A stretch of 8,350 nt of DNA from Microbacteriaceae bacterium UBA1487. GTDB lineage: Bacteria > Actinomycetota > Actinomycetes > Actinomycetales > Microbacteriaceae. Both the position numbers and the translations under genes were made by a program. Below are positions 1 to 6,176 of the stretch, piece by piece. The notes under the pieces are model-generated. The model was not told the DNA's origin and ran no database searches. It was given only the letters and a program-made list of their open reading frames with translations. Positions within the stretch are counted from its first letter, which is position 1; each line of letters starts with the position of its first letter. Where the stretch lies: assembly GCA_002325245.1 (NCBI GenBank), contig DCRR01000011.1, positions 156,511 through 164,860 on the forward strand, read 5' to 3'.

Positions 1-594
1 GCGGACGAGGAGCACACCGACGAGGACGCCGGCCACGAGCACGACCACATCGAGGGCGTCAACGAGCACGTGTGGTACTCGCTCGACGCGATGATCGAGG
101 TCGTGCACTCGATCGCCGAGGAGCTCGCTGAGCTCGATGCCGCGAACGCCGAGGTCTACGAGGCCAACGCCGAGGCGCTCGAAGGCGAGATTGAGGCGCT
201 GCATGAGCGCGCTGAAGGACTGGCGACCGAGTACGCGGATGCCGCCGACGAGGTCGTCGTGACCGAGCCGGTCGCGCTCTACCTGCTCGCCGACGCCGGC
301 CTCACCGACGCAACGCCGGAAGGCTTCAGCGAGGCGATCGAGGAGGGAACCGACGTCGCTCCCGCACTGCTCGCCGCCGTGCTCGAGGAGGTCGAGAGCG
401 GACACCTCGCCTTCCTCGCCTACAACTCGCAGACCGAGGGAGCCGAGACCCAGCTCGTGCGCACGGCGGCCGAAGAGGCCGGCGTCGCCGTCGTCGACTT
501 CGCCGAGAACCTGCCCGAGGGCGAGAGCTACGTCAGCTGGATGCAGTCCAACCTCGACGCGATCGAAAGTGCCCTTGCCGCAAACGCGGCATGA
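1..594 (+). CDS. znuA: Zinc/manganese ABC transporter substrate-binding protein, C-terminal part (5' end outside window)
   Basis: This is the extracytoplasmic metal-binding component that hands Zn2+ (or Mn2+) to the permease encoded downstream. The frame is open from base 1 and ends in TGA at 592-594, giving 197 visible codons. The N-terminal lobe and any lipoprotein signal lie outside. Visible residues 3-16 form an acidic, His-rich stretch (four His), the flexible metal-capturing loop typical of ZnuA. It is followed by NEHVWYS, whose His23 is a likely metal ligand. A long helix linker follows, then VTEPVALYLL, where many ZnuA proteins have a ligand His; Glu occupies that area here. The C-terminal lobe carries an NSQT motif and ends in a family-typical PEGESYVSWM stretch. 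It lies directly upstream of the ATPase and permease genes. The family assignment is firm; zinc over manganese is inferred from the His-rich loop and the adjacent zur. Confidence 0.9.
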   Translation, partial: ADEEHTDEDAGHEHDHIEGVNEHVWYSLDAMIEVVHSIAEELAELDAANAEVYEANAEALEGEIEALHERAEGLATEYADAADEVVVTEPVALYLLADAGLTDATPEGFSEAIEEGTDVAPALLAAVLEEVESGHLAFLAYNSQTEGAETQLVRTAAEEAGVAVVDFAENLPEGESYVSWMQSNLDAIESALAANAA

Positions 595-601
595 TCGACA
601 G

Positions 602-1405
602 GTGACATCGCCCGACCACGCGCAGCAGAGCGCCGCCCTCCGGATCCGGGGGGCGTCGCTCGGTTTCGGCGCGCGCACCCTGTGGCGCGAGCTGGAGCTC
701 ACCATCGCGGCGGGCGAGTTCGTCGCCGTGCTCGGACCCAACGGCGCCGGCAAGTCCAGCCTGCTGCGGACGATCCTCGGCCTCGCGAAGCTCGACGCGG
801 GCTCCATCGAACTGCCGAACGGCCGCGATCGGGTCGGCTACATCCCCCAGCAGCGTCCCTTCGCGCCCGGCACGCCGCTGCGCGCGCAGGACCTCGTTCG
901 GCTGGGCCTCGACGGCACCCGCTTCGGCATCCCGTGGCCGAACCGCACCGCCCGCCGCCGCGTCGACGAGCTGCTCACCGAGGTCGGTGCCCGCGAGTTC
1001 GCGCGGGTGCCGGTGGGACTGCTCTCCGGCGGCGAGCAGCAGCGACTGCGCGTCGCCCAGGCGCTGGCCGGAGACCCCGCGCTCGTGCTCGCCGACGAGC
1101 CGCTGCTCAGCCTCGATCTGCATCATCAGCGCACCGTCGCAGGACTGCTCGAGCGCGTGCGCCACGAGCGGGGAGCCAGCGTCCTGATGGTCACGCACGA
1201 CATCAACCCCGTGCTCGGCATGGTCGATCGCGTGCTCTACCTCGCCGGCGGCTCGTTCCGAGTCGGCACTCCCGACGAGGTGCTGCGCTCCGAGGTTCTC
1301 GGCGAGCTGTACGGCACCCCGGTCGAGGTCATCCGCACGAAGGGACGCATCCTCGTCGTCGGCACGCCCGAGATGCCCGGCCATCAGCACGGGGTGCGCG
1401 CATGA
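602..1405 (+). CDS. znuC: Zinc/manganese ABC transporter ATP-binding protein
   Basis: This cytoplasmic ATPase powers metal import. Counting from GTG 602 (267 aa), Walker A GPNGAGKS is at 45-52, the Q-loop Gln at 84, the signature LSGGE at 141-145, Walker B LVLADE at 161-166, the D-loop LSLD at 169-172 and the switch His at 199. The nucleotide-binding domain is therefore complete. I chose GTG 602 because it starts 7 nt after the znuA stop and gives a family-length N terminus. An in-frame GTG at 569 would overlap znuA by 26 nt and add 11 residues that resemble no ABC domain. Neither start has a good Shine-Dalgarno sequence, so translation probably depends on coupling to znuA. The C-terminal ~60 residues after the switch His form the usual metal-transporter extension. 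The stop overlaps the permease start as ATGA. Confidence 0.93.
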   Translation: MTSPDHAQQSAALRIRGASLGFGARTLWRELELTIAAGEFVAVLGPNGAGKSSLLRTILGLAKLDAGSIELPNGRDRVGYIPQQRPFAPGTPLRAQDLVRLGLDGTRFGIPWPNRTARRRVDELLTEVGAREFARVPVGLLSGGEQQRLRVAQALAGDPALVLADEPLLSLDLHHQRTVAGLLERVRHERGASVLMVTHDINPVLGMVDRVLYLAGGSFRVGTPDEVLRSEVLGELYGTPVEVIRTKGRILVVGTPEMPGHQHGVRA

Positions 1406-2271
1406 GCTTCGACCAGATCTTCGACTTCACCGACTACGGCGCCATTCTCGCGCTCGTCGCCAACTCGGTGCTCGCCGGCGCCGTGCTCGGCATCGTCGGC
1501 GGACTCATTGGCGTCATGGTCATTCAGCGTGACATGGCGTTCGCGGTGCACGGCATCAGCGAGCTCTCCTTCGCCGGCGCCGCCGCCGCGCTGCTGATCG
1601 GAGTGGATGTCGTGATGGGCTCGATCTTCGGGTCGATCACGGCGGCGCTGCTGATCGGCGTGCTCGGCGCGCGGGCGCGCGGGCGCAACTCGATCATCGG
1701 CGTGCTGATGCCGGCTGGCCTCGGGCTCGGCATTCTGTTCCTGGCCCTGTACTCGGGGCGCAGCGCCAACAAGTTCGGCCTGCTCACCGGCCAGATCATC
1801 GCCGTGGACGACCCCGCCGTCTGGCGCCTGATCGGCATCAGCGCCGCCGTGCTGGTGGTGCTTCTGCTGATCTGGCGGCCGCTCAGCTTCGACAGCCTCG
1901 ACCCGGAGGTCGCGGTCGCCCGCGGCGTGCCCGGCCGAGCGCTCTCGATCGTGTTCATGCTGCTGCTCGGTCTTGTCGTCGCCGTCTCGGTGCAGATCAT
2001 CGGCGCGCTGCTGGTGCTCGCACTGCTGGTGACCCCGGCGGCCGCCGCGCTCCGGGTGAGCGCCTCCCCGGTGCTGGTGCCGATCCTCAGCGTGACGTTC
2101 GGCCTGGTCTCGGCGCTCGGCGGCATCCTGCTCGCGATCGCCGGCTCGCTGCCGATCAGCCCCTTCATCACCACCATCTCCTTTCTCATCTACGTCGTCT
2201 GCCGCGGCATCGAGGCGACCCGCGCTCGCACCGCGGCGGGCCGTAAGGTGGAGGCGGAGGTGGCGGCATGA
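1402..2271 (+). CDS. znuB: Zinc/manganese ABC transporter permease
   Basis: This integral membrane channel subunit of the ABC-3 family is 289 aa, the usual length. Hydrophobic segments lie near residues 13-41, 53-68, 77-90, 98-118, 141-159, 179-196, 198-217, 222-246 and 253-268, giving eight or nine membrane spans. Family hallmarks are the QRDMAFAVHGISELSFAGAA stretch (43-62, with His50), the cytoplasmic loop FDSLDPEVAVARGVP (163-177) that contacts the ATPase, and SVQIIGALLVLALLVTPAAA (196-215). The start ATG overlaps the znuC stop (ATGA, 1402-1405), and the gene's own stop overlaps the regulator start the same way, so all are translationally coupled. The C-terminal tail after residue 270 is charged and cytoplasmic. 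The substrate is inferred from the neighbours. Confidence 0.93.
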   Translation: MSFDQIFDFTDYGAILALVANSVLAGAVLGIVGGLIGVMVIQRDMAFAVHGISELSFAGAAAALLIGVDVVMGSIFGSITAALLIGVLGARARGRNSIIGVLMPAGLGLGILFLALYSGRSANKFGLLTGQIIAVDDPAVWRLIGISAAVLVVLLLIWRPLSFDSLDPEVAVARGVPGRALSIVFMLLLGLVVAVSVQIIGALLVLALLVTPAAAALRVSASPVLVPILSVTFGLVSALGGILLAIAGSLPISPFITTISFLIYVVCRGIEATRARTAAGRKVEAEVAA

Positions 2272-2651
2272 GCGCCAAGCGCAACACCTGGCAGCGCGAA
2301 GCGGTGCGCTCCGCGCTCGGCACGACCGAGGGGTTCGTGAGCGCGCAGGCGCTGCACGCCTCGATGCGCGGCACCGGCTCGTCGGTCGGACTCGCCACGG
2401 TCTACCGTGCGCTCGCCGACCTGGCCACGGAAGGCGAGGCGGATGCGCTGCAGCAGGACGGCGAGAGCCTGTACCGCGCCTGCACGCCCGGCACCCACCA
2501 CCATCACCTGATCTGCCGCAACTGCGGCAAGACGGTCGAGATTAAGGCCGACAAGGTCGAGGTGTGGGCGCGCGATGTGGCCGCCGAGCACGGCTTCAGC
2601 GATCCGCACCATGTCGTGGACGTGTTCGGGCTCTGCACCGACTGCGTCTGA
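2268..2651 (+). CDS. zur: Fur-family transcriptional regulator, probable zinc uptake regulator Zur
   Basis: This is a 127-aa Fur-family metalloregulator, likely a repressor of zinc uptake that binds DNA when Zn-loaded. The N-terminal winged helix contains the family-typical recognition segment SVGLATVYRAL (39-49). The dimerisation half has the run HHHH (77-80) and two structural zinc pairs, CRNC (83-86) and CTDC (123-126). A second His pair, HH, is at 114-115. ATG 2268 lies in an ATGA overlap with the permease stop, so the regulator is co-translated with the transporter it probably controls. Zur is preferred over Fur or PerR because it is fused into a znu operon. The next genes encode zinc-free ribosomal proteins, a classic Zur target class in actinobacteria. 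Metal specificity cannot be proved from sequence alone. Confidence 0.9.
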   Translation: MSAKRNTWQREAVRSALGTTEGFVSAQALHASMRGTGSSVGLATVYRALADLATEGEADALQQDGESLYRACTPGTHHHHLICRNCGKTVEIKADKVEVWARDVAAEHGFSDPHHVVDVFGLCTDCV

Positions 2652-2688
2652 GCGCGCGCGTCGCCGGTCCGCGGCGCTCGTCGCGGGG

Positions 2689-2717
2689 ATGACAACGGCC
2701 GGAACCTCGGCTATTCT
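2689..2717 (+). promoter_or_regulatory. Candidate housekeeping promoter for rpmB-rpmG-rpsN
   Basis: A -35 element ATGACA (2689-2694, five of six matches to TTGACA) is followed by a 17-bp spacer and a -10 element TATTCT (2712-2717). Transcription should start near 2723-2725. It lies 37 bp after the zur stop, so the ribosomal genes need not depend on the zinc operon promoter. No inverted repeat resembling known actinobacterial Zur boxes (AT-rich, TGAAAA-type half-sites) overlaps it. Confidence 0.6.
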
Positions 2718-2723
2718 CGGAGA

Positions 2724-2866
2724 GTTGTGCGCGAGAGCGCGCTTCTTGTGTGCCGTCCGGCCGCTCGCGACCGGATCTCGGCATGCCGACAAGTGACCTT
2801 GGGTGGGGCGATCGTCCCACGGTAGATCAGGCGGAGTCCGCTTCGCCGCAACGATAAGGAAGAACC
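2724..2866 (+). promoter_or_regulatory. Structured 5' leader of the rpmB operon
   Basis: If transcription starts near 2724, the leader is about 140 nt, long for a ribosomal protein operon. Visible structures are a GCGCG/CGCGC stem with an AGAG loop (2729-2742), a perfect 12-bp palindrome TCGGCATGCCGA (2778-2789), a 7-bp hairpin with a GATC loop (2803-2820) and a small GCGG/CCGC hairpin (2831-2841). The last competes with a GGCG/CGCC pairing (2830-2833 with 2844-2847). The Shine-Dalgarno AAGGAAG (2856-2862) precedes ATG 2867. A 24-codon upstream reading frame (2783-2857) ends in a TAA that overlaps this Shine-Dalgarno, but its codon use is not GC3-rich and it has no good ribosome site. No known riboswitch class is recognised. 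The regulatory role is inference. Confidence 0.4.
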
Positions 2867-3103
2867 ATGGCTGCAGTGTGCCAGGTGACCGGAGCCACTC
2901 CCGGCTTCGGACACAACATCTCGCACTCGCACCGCCGGACGAAGCGCCGCTTCGACCCGAACGTGCAGAAGAAGACCTATTACGTCCCGTCGCTCAAGCG
3001 CAACGTGACCCTGACGCTGTCCGCTAAGGGCATCAAGGTGATCGACGCTCGCGGCATCGAGTCGGTCGTCAAGGACCTGCTCGCCCGAGGGGAGAAGATC
3101 TGA
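2867..3103 (+). CDS. rpmB: 50S ribosomal protein L28 (zinc-independent form)
   Basis: This 78-aa protein has the same length and opening (CQVTG near residue 5) as Escherichia coli L28. Other conserved stretches are HRRTKRRFDPNVQKK (22-36) and the LSAKGIKVIDARGI core (51-64), ending in ARGEKI. Its single cysteine means it lacks the CxxC pairs of zinc-binding L28, so it is the C-minus type. ATG 2867 has a clear Shine-Dalgarno AAGGAAG four bases upstream. The stop overlaps the next start by one base (TGATG), which implies translational coupling with rpmG. It is a component of the large subunit near the tRNA exit region. The position next to zur and znu suggests a zinc-sparing function. Whether a zinc-binding paralogue exists elsewhere cannot be told from this window. 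Confidence 0.96.
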   Translation: MAAVCQVTGATPGFGHNISHSHRRTKRRFDPNVQKKTYYVPSLKRNVTLTLSAKGIKVIDARGIESVVKDLLARGEKI

Positions 3104-3273
3104 TGGCGAAGAAGTCGCAGGACGTTCGTCCGATCATCAAGCTCCGCTCGACCGCCGGTACCGGGTATACGTACGTGACCCGTAAGAACCGACGCAACAA
3201 TCCCGACCGCATCGTGCTCAAGAAGTACGACCCCGTGGTCCGCAAGCACGTCGAATTCCGCGAGGAGCGCTAA
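3103..3273 (+). CDS. rpmG: 50S ribosomal protein L33 (zinc-independent form)
   Basis: This 56-aa protein is translated directly from ATG 3103 to TAA 3271-3273. It starts MAKKSQDVRPIIKLRSTAGT and carries the L33 hallmarks GYTYVTRKNRRNNPDRIVLKK (21-41), KYDPVVRKH (41-49) and an acidic C terminus ending EFREER. It contains no cysteine, whereas zinc-binding L33 has two CxxC pairs, so this is the C-minus version. Its Shine-Dalgarno GGGGAG lies inside the end of rpmB, with which it shares one base. Only two bases separate it from rpsN. It is a large-subunit component near the E site. Length and motifs leave little doubt about identity. Confidence 0.95.
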   Translation: MAKKSQDVRPIIKLRSTAGTGYTYVTRKNRRNNPDRIVLKKYDPVVRKHVEFREER

Positions 3274-3275
3274 GC

Positions 3276-3581
3276 ATGGCCAAGAAGAGCAAGATCGCGC
3301 GCAACAACCAGCGCGCCGTCATCGTGGAGCGGTACGCTGCGAAGCGTCTCGAGCTGAAGAAGCAGCTCGTCAGCCCCACCTCCACCGACGAGCAGCGCGA
3401 GGAGGCCCGCCTGGGTCTGCAGAAGCTGCCCCGCAACGCGAGCCCGGTGCGTCTGCGCAACCGTGACGCCATCGACGGCCGCCCGCGCGGTGTTCTCAGC
3501 AAGTACGGCATCTCGCGTGTCCGCTTCCGCGACATGGCTCACCGTGGCGAGCTGCCCGGTGTGACGAAGTCGAGCTGGTAG
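3276..3581 (+). CDS. rpsN: 30S ribosomal protein S14 (long, zinc-independent form)
   Basis: This 101-aa protein matches the long S14 type, the same length as the E. coli protein. Features are an N-terminal basic helix (MAKKSKIARNNQR), a central LQKLPRNASPVRLRNRD segment (48-64) and the C-terminal GRPRGVLSKYGISRVRFRDMAHRGELPG core with the family ending KSSW. The short zinc-binding S14 has two CxxC pairs in the region after RNR; here it reads RNRDAIDGRP with no cysteine at all. A GAGGAG Shine-Dalgarno sits inside the end of rpmG. It is the last gene of the three-gene cluster and is followed by a terminator. S14 lies in the small-subunit head. Actinobacteria often also carry a zinc-type copy in the main ribosomal operon, which would make this the alternative copy. 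Confidence 0.95.
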   Translation: MAKKSKIARNNQRAVIVERYAAKRLELKKQLVSPTSTDEQREEARLGLQKLPRNASPVRLRNRDAIDGRPRGVLSKYGISRVRFRDMAHRGELPGVTKSSW

Positions 3582-3601
3582 TCGAAACCGACCGCAGCGC
3601 G

Positions 3602-3635
3602 AGGGGCGAGAACGTGAGTTTTCGCCCCTTTCGCG
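3602..3635 (+). terminator. Rho-independent terminator after rpsN
   Basis: AGGGGCGAGAA (3602-3612) pairs with TTTTCGCCCCT (3619-3629), an 11-bp stem with one G-T wobble and loop CGTGAG. A short T-containing tail (TTTCGCGTTT) follows. CGCG blocks on both sides (3598-3601 and 3632-3635) could extend the stem across a bulge. It begins 20 bases after the rpsN stop and ends the ribosomal-protein transcript. Confidence 0.8.
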
Positions 3636-3640
3636 TTTCC

Positions 3641-3656
3641 GGGTGTCGAAACACCC
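3641..3656. repeat. Perfect small inverted repeat (hairpin)
   Basis: GGGTGT (3641-3646) and ACACCC (3651-3656) form a perfect 6-bp stem with a CGAA loop. No T-tract follows, so it is not a canonical terminator by itself. It lies just after the rpsN terminator. It could be a backup 3'-end structure or an operator for the hup promoter region. The function is unknown. Confidence 0.5.
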
Positions 3657-3826
3657 AGCAAATCCGGATGTGGAACACCGTGCAGCATCCCCAGGAACAC
3701 GGGCCACGGGTGCTAGTTTCACTGTGGTTCCGGGGCGCAGGCGCTGGAATCACAACCGCGAAAGTTCCGTCGCTCTGACGAACTCTTCGTGCCATATGAA
3801 ATGCATTGAGTCCGAGGAGGACACCC
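3657..3826 (+). promoter_or_regulatory. hup upstream region with candidate extended -10 promoter and strong RBS
   Basis: No gene is supported in this ~170-bp stretch. The best promoter signal is an extended -10, TGC-TAGTTT (3711-3719), with no good -35 at 17 bp. It would start transcripts near 3726 and leave a ~100-nt leader. A weaker alternative is TATGAA at 3795-3800. The sequence is more AT-rich close to the gene. The Shine-Dalgarno GAGGAGG (3814-3820), six bases before ATG 3827, is excellent and fixes the start of hup. The promoter placement is tentative; the ribosome site is firm. Confidence 0.4.
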
Positions 3827-4111
3827 ATGGCTGACACCCTTAACAAGAGCGATCTCGTCGCAAAGATCGCGGCCGAGACCAACCAGAGCCAGGCCACCGT
3901 TGCCAGCGTCGTCGACTCGTTCTTCAACGTCGTCGCCGAGTCGGTCGGATCGGGCACCAAGGTCGCGATCCCGGGTTGGATCTCCTTCGAGCAGATCAGC
4001 CGCGCCGCGCGCGCCGGACGCAACCCCGCGACCGGCGAGACCATCCAGATCGCCGCCAGCAAGGGCGTGAAGGTCTCGGCCGGCAGCAAGCTCAAGGCCG
4101 CCGCCAAGTAG
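3827..4111 (+). CDS. hup: HU-family nucleoid DNA-binding protein
   Basis: This 94-aa histone-like protein bends and compacts DNA as a dimer. It begins MADTLNKSDLVAKIAAETNQ, the HU dimerisation helices. It contains the beta-arm motif RAARAGRNPATGE (59-71), whose Pro67 is the DNA-intercalating residue, and ends SAGSKLKAAAK. The segment before the arm reads PGWISFEQ where many HU proteins have GFGTFE, a variant I associate with this actinobacterial group. It has no long Lys/Ala-rich tail like mycobacterial HupB, so it is the short form. ATG 3827 is chosen over an in-frame upstream GTG at 3806 because GAGGAGG sits six bases before it and family alignment starts there. It is monocistronic, with terminators on both sides. 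Confidence 0.95.
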   Translation: MADTLNKSDLVAKIAAETNQSQATVASVVDSFFNVVAESVGSGTKVAIPGWISFEQISRAARAGRNPATGETIQIAASKGVKVSAGSKLKAAAK

Positions 4112-4121
4112 TTCAGACTTC

Positions 4122-4170
4122 CCGCTGGGGGATCGAGGCGCACAGCGCCTTGGTCCCCCTGCGGCATTTT
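4122..4170 (+). terminator. Very strong rho-independent terminator after hup
   Basis: GGGGGATCGAGGCGC (4127-4141) pairs along all 15 positions, with two G-T wobbles, with GCGCCTTGGTCCCCC (4145-4159) around an ACA loop. Beyond a T-T mismatch, CCGC (4122-4125) pairs with GCGG (4161-4164). CATTTT follows at 4165-4170. It begins 10 bases after the hup stop and isolates hup from the next gene. Confidence 0.9.
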
Positions 4171-4200
4171 CGGGGCGCGCATCCGCCTACGCTGGAGGGG
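4165..4200 (+). promoter_or_regulatory. Candidate leaderless promoter of copD-ctaG
   Basis: The -10 hexamer TACGCT (4188-4193) is followed by exactly six bases (GGAGGG) and then the GTG start at 4200. Transcription would therefore begin at the first base of the start codon. The -35 region 17 bp upstream (CATTTT, 4165-4170) is a poor match and coincides with the T-tract of the preceding terminator. The GGAGGG resembles a Shine-Dalgarno but touches the start codon, too close to work normally, which favours a leaderless reading. Confidence 0.45.
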
Positions 4201-6176
4201 TGCCACGTCTGATCGGGGTCCTCGGACCCGCCGCCCTCCTCATCGTCGCCCTCGTCGCGACCGTGCTGGCGCTCCTTGTCGGCGGTGGCGCCGAAGCCCC
4301 GCTCGTGATCGACCCGGGACCGGTGGTGCGCTGGGGTCTGCCGATCGCGAAGCTCATCTTCAACCTGGGGGTGGCGACGGCGCTCGGCTCGCTGGTGCTG
4401 GCCCTGTTCGGACTCTCCCCGGCCAAGCCCGAGTTCGACCGCGCGCTCGACGTGGCGGCCGCGGGCGCCGCGGTGTGGACCGTGGCGGCGGCGGCGTCCA
4501 CGTTCTTCTCCTTCACGACGATCTACAACACCGCCCCGAGCCTCGACGAGCGCTACGGGGAGGCGCTCGGCACGTTCCTCACCGAGATCGAGTCGGGCCG
4601 GGCCTGGCTGATCACCCTGCTCGTCGGTGCCGCACTCACCGTGCTCTGCTTCGCGGTGCGCAACGTCACCGCCCTCGGGATCATCACCGCCGCGACCGCG
4701 GTCGGGCTCGCGCCGCTTGCCGAGCAGGGTCACGCGGGCGGGGCGGCCGATCACAACCTGGCGGCCACCGCGCTGTGGCTGCACCTGATCTTCGCGGCCG
4801 TCTGGATCGGCGGGCTCCTGCTGCTCGTGGTGCTGCGCGCTAGCGCCGGCCCCGACCGGCTTGCCGCGATCCTGCCGCGGTACTCCACCCTCGCGCTCGT
4901 GAGCTTCCTGGTGGTGGCGATCTCCGGCTACGTCAGCGCGGCGATCCGTGTCGGCAGCCTGCCCGAGCTGCTCACCCCCTACGGGCTGCTCGTCGTCGCC
5001 AAGGTGGTCGCCCTCGGCGTGCTCGGACTGCTCGGCGCGCTGCAGCGCCGCGTGTTCGTCGGGCGCATCCTCTCGGGGGCGGGCCACCGGCTCTTCGCCG
5101 TGTTCGTGGCTGTCGAGCTCGCCTTCATGGGCGTCGCCAGCGGCGTCGCGGCTGCCCTCGCCCGCACCGCCCCGCCGGTCGTCGAGATCCCGGGGTCCGA
5201 TCTGGCCGACCCGACGCCGGCTGAGTACCTGACCGGCGATACGCTGCCGCCCGAGCTCACCCCCATCCGCTACCTCACGACCTGGGATCTCGACCTGCTG
5301 TGGGCGCTCGTCGTCGTGTTCGGACTGTTCTTCTACCTGGCTGCGGTGGTGCGGCTGCACCGACGCGGCGACCGGTGGCCGTGGTACCGCACCGCGTTCT
5401 TCGTGATCGGCATGCTGACGCTGCTCTGGTCGACCAGTGGAGCGCTCGGCGCGTACCAGGAGTACCTGTTCAGCATCCACATGCTCGAGCACATGCTGCT
5501 GACCATGGTGATCCCGATCTTCCTCGTGCTCTCGGCGCCCGTGACGCTCGCGCTGCGCACCATCCGCAAGCGCGACGACGGCAGTCGCGGCCCGCGCGAG
5601 TGGATCCTCGTGCTCGTGCACTCCGGCTTCTCGAAGGTGATCACCAACCCGATCGTCGCGGCGGTGCTGTTCGCGGCCTCGCTCTGGGTGTTCTACTACT
5701 CGCCGCTGTTCCGCTGGGCGACCGAGCAGCACGCCGGGCACATCTGGATGGTCGCCCACTTCCTCATCACCGGCTACCTGTTCGCCCAGGTGCTGATCGG
5801 CGTCGACCCGATCGGCGGCCGTCCGCCGTACGCGCTGCGACTGCTGCTGCTGCTGGCGACGATGGCCTTCCACGCCTTCTTCGGGCTGGCCATCATGTCG
5901 CAGGAGGCGCTGTTCCTGGCCGATTGGTACGGGGCGATGGGACGCACTTGGGGGCTTCCGCCGCTCGAAGACCAGGTGTGGGGCGGCGGCATCGCCTGGA
6001 GCGTCGGCGAGATCCCCACCGTGGCGCTTGCGATCATCGTCGCCATCATGTGGGCGCGCAGCGACGACCGGGAGGCGAAGCGGCGGGACCGGGCCGCGGA
6101 TCGCGACGGCGACGCCGAGCTGGCGGCGTACAACGCTGAGCTCGCCGCCCGTGCGGGACGAGCGCCCGGGCGCTGA
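4200..6176 (+). CDS. CopD-CtaG fusion: copper resistance / cytochrome c oxidase assembly membrane protein
   Basis: This 658-aa polytopic membrane protein has two domains. The N-terminal half (~1-320) is CopD-like. It has hydrophobic spans near 8-28, 50-71, 85-105, 136-153, 157-172, 188-212, 226-248, 260-281 and 298-320, with the motif HNLAATALWLHLIFAAVWIGG carrying His185 and His195 at a membrane face. The C-terminal half (~360-620) is CtaG/caa3-type, with HMLEHMLL (His427, His431), HAGHIWMVAHFLITGYLF (His511, 514, 520) and FHAFFGLAIMS (His558), probable copper or haem-site ligands. The charged tail 620-658 is cytoplasmic. CtaG helps deliver copper to cytochrome c oxidase; CopD proteins move copper across the membrane. 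The fusion is known in actinobacteria. GTG 4200 is the most upstream start in frame. A CTG at 4209 lies at better distance from GGAGG but is a rare start. Confidence 0.88.
   Translation: MPRLIGVLGPAALLIVALVATVLALLVGGGAEAPLVIDPGPVVRWGLPIAKLIFNLGVATALGSLVLALFGLSPAKPEFDRALDVAAAGAAVWTVAAAASTFFSFTTIYNTAPSLDERYGEALGTFLTEIESGRAWLITLLVGAALTVLCFAVRNVTALGIITAATAVGLAPLAEQGHAGGAADHNLAATALWLHLIFAAVWIGGLLLLVVLRASAGPDRLAAILPRYSTLALVSFLVVAISGYVSAAIRVGSLPELLTPYGLLVVAKVVALGVLGLLGALQRRVFVGRILSGAGHRLFAVFVAVELAFMGVASGVAAALARTAPPVVEIPGSDLADPTPAEYLTGDTLPPELTPIRYLTTWDLDLLWALVVVFGLFFYLAAVVRLHRRGDRWPWYRTAFFVIGMLTLLWSTSGALGAYQEYLFSIHMLEHMLLTMVIPIFLVLSAPVTLALRTIRKRDDGSRGPREWILVLVHSGFSKVITNPIVAAVLFAASLWVFYYSPLFRWATEQHAGHIWMVAHFLITGYLFAQVLIGVDPIGGRPPYALRLLLLLATMAFHAFFGLAIMSQEALFLADWYGAMGRTWGLPPLEDQVWGGGIAWSVGEIPTVALAIIVAIMWARSDDREAKRRDRAADRDGDAELAAYNAELAARAGRAPGR
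6161..6174. terminator. Perfect palindrome at the convergent gene ends
   Basis: AGCGCCCGGGCGCT is a perfect 14-bp palindrome spanning the last codons and the first base of the copD-ctaG stop. The opposing gene ends eight bases after that stop. As RNA it folds as a 5-bp stem with a CCGG loop on either strand. No T-tract follows on either side, so it could only be a weak, two-way, U-less termination signal. A second AGCGCT lies at 6177-6182. Confidence 0.35.

Noticed and set aside
682..1401. Upstream extension of the permease frame through znuC (Arg/Ala-rich)
   Set aside because: The frame is open by GC bias only. The permease begins at ATG 1402 in the ATGA overlap, and upstream residues are a shadow of the ATPase.
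2652..2866. Zur operator upstream of rpmB
   Set aside because: I looked for AT-rich inverted repeats of the TGAAAA-type known for actinobacterial Zur. The palindromes present are GC-rich and lie downstream of the promoter, so none can be called an operator.
3806..3826. GTG start seven codons upstream of the chosen HU start
   Set aside because: It would place the excellent GAGGAGG inside the coding sequence and add residues absent from HU proteins.
4113..5873. 586-codon open frame on the minus strand opposite copD-ctaG
   Set aside because: It is a mirror of a GC3-rich gene. The translation is low-complexity and full of Arg, Glu, Gln, His and Gly. The plus-strand frame shows clear CopD and CtaG motifs.
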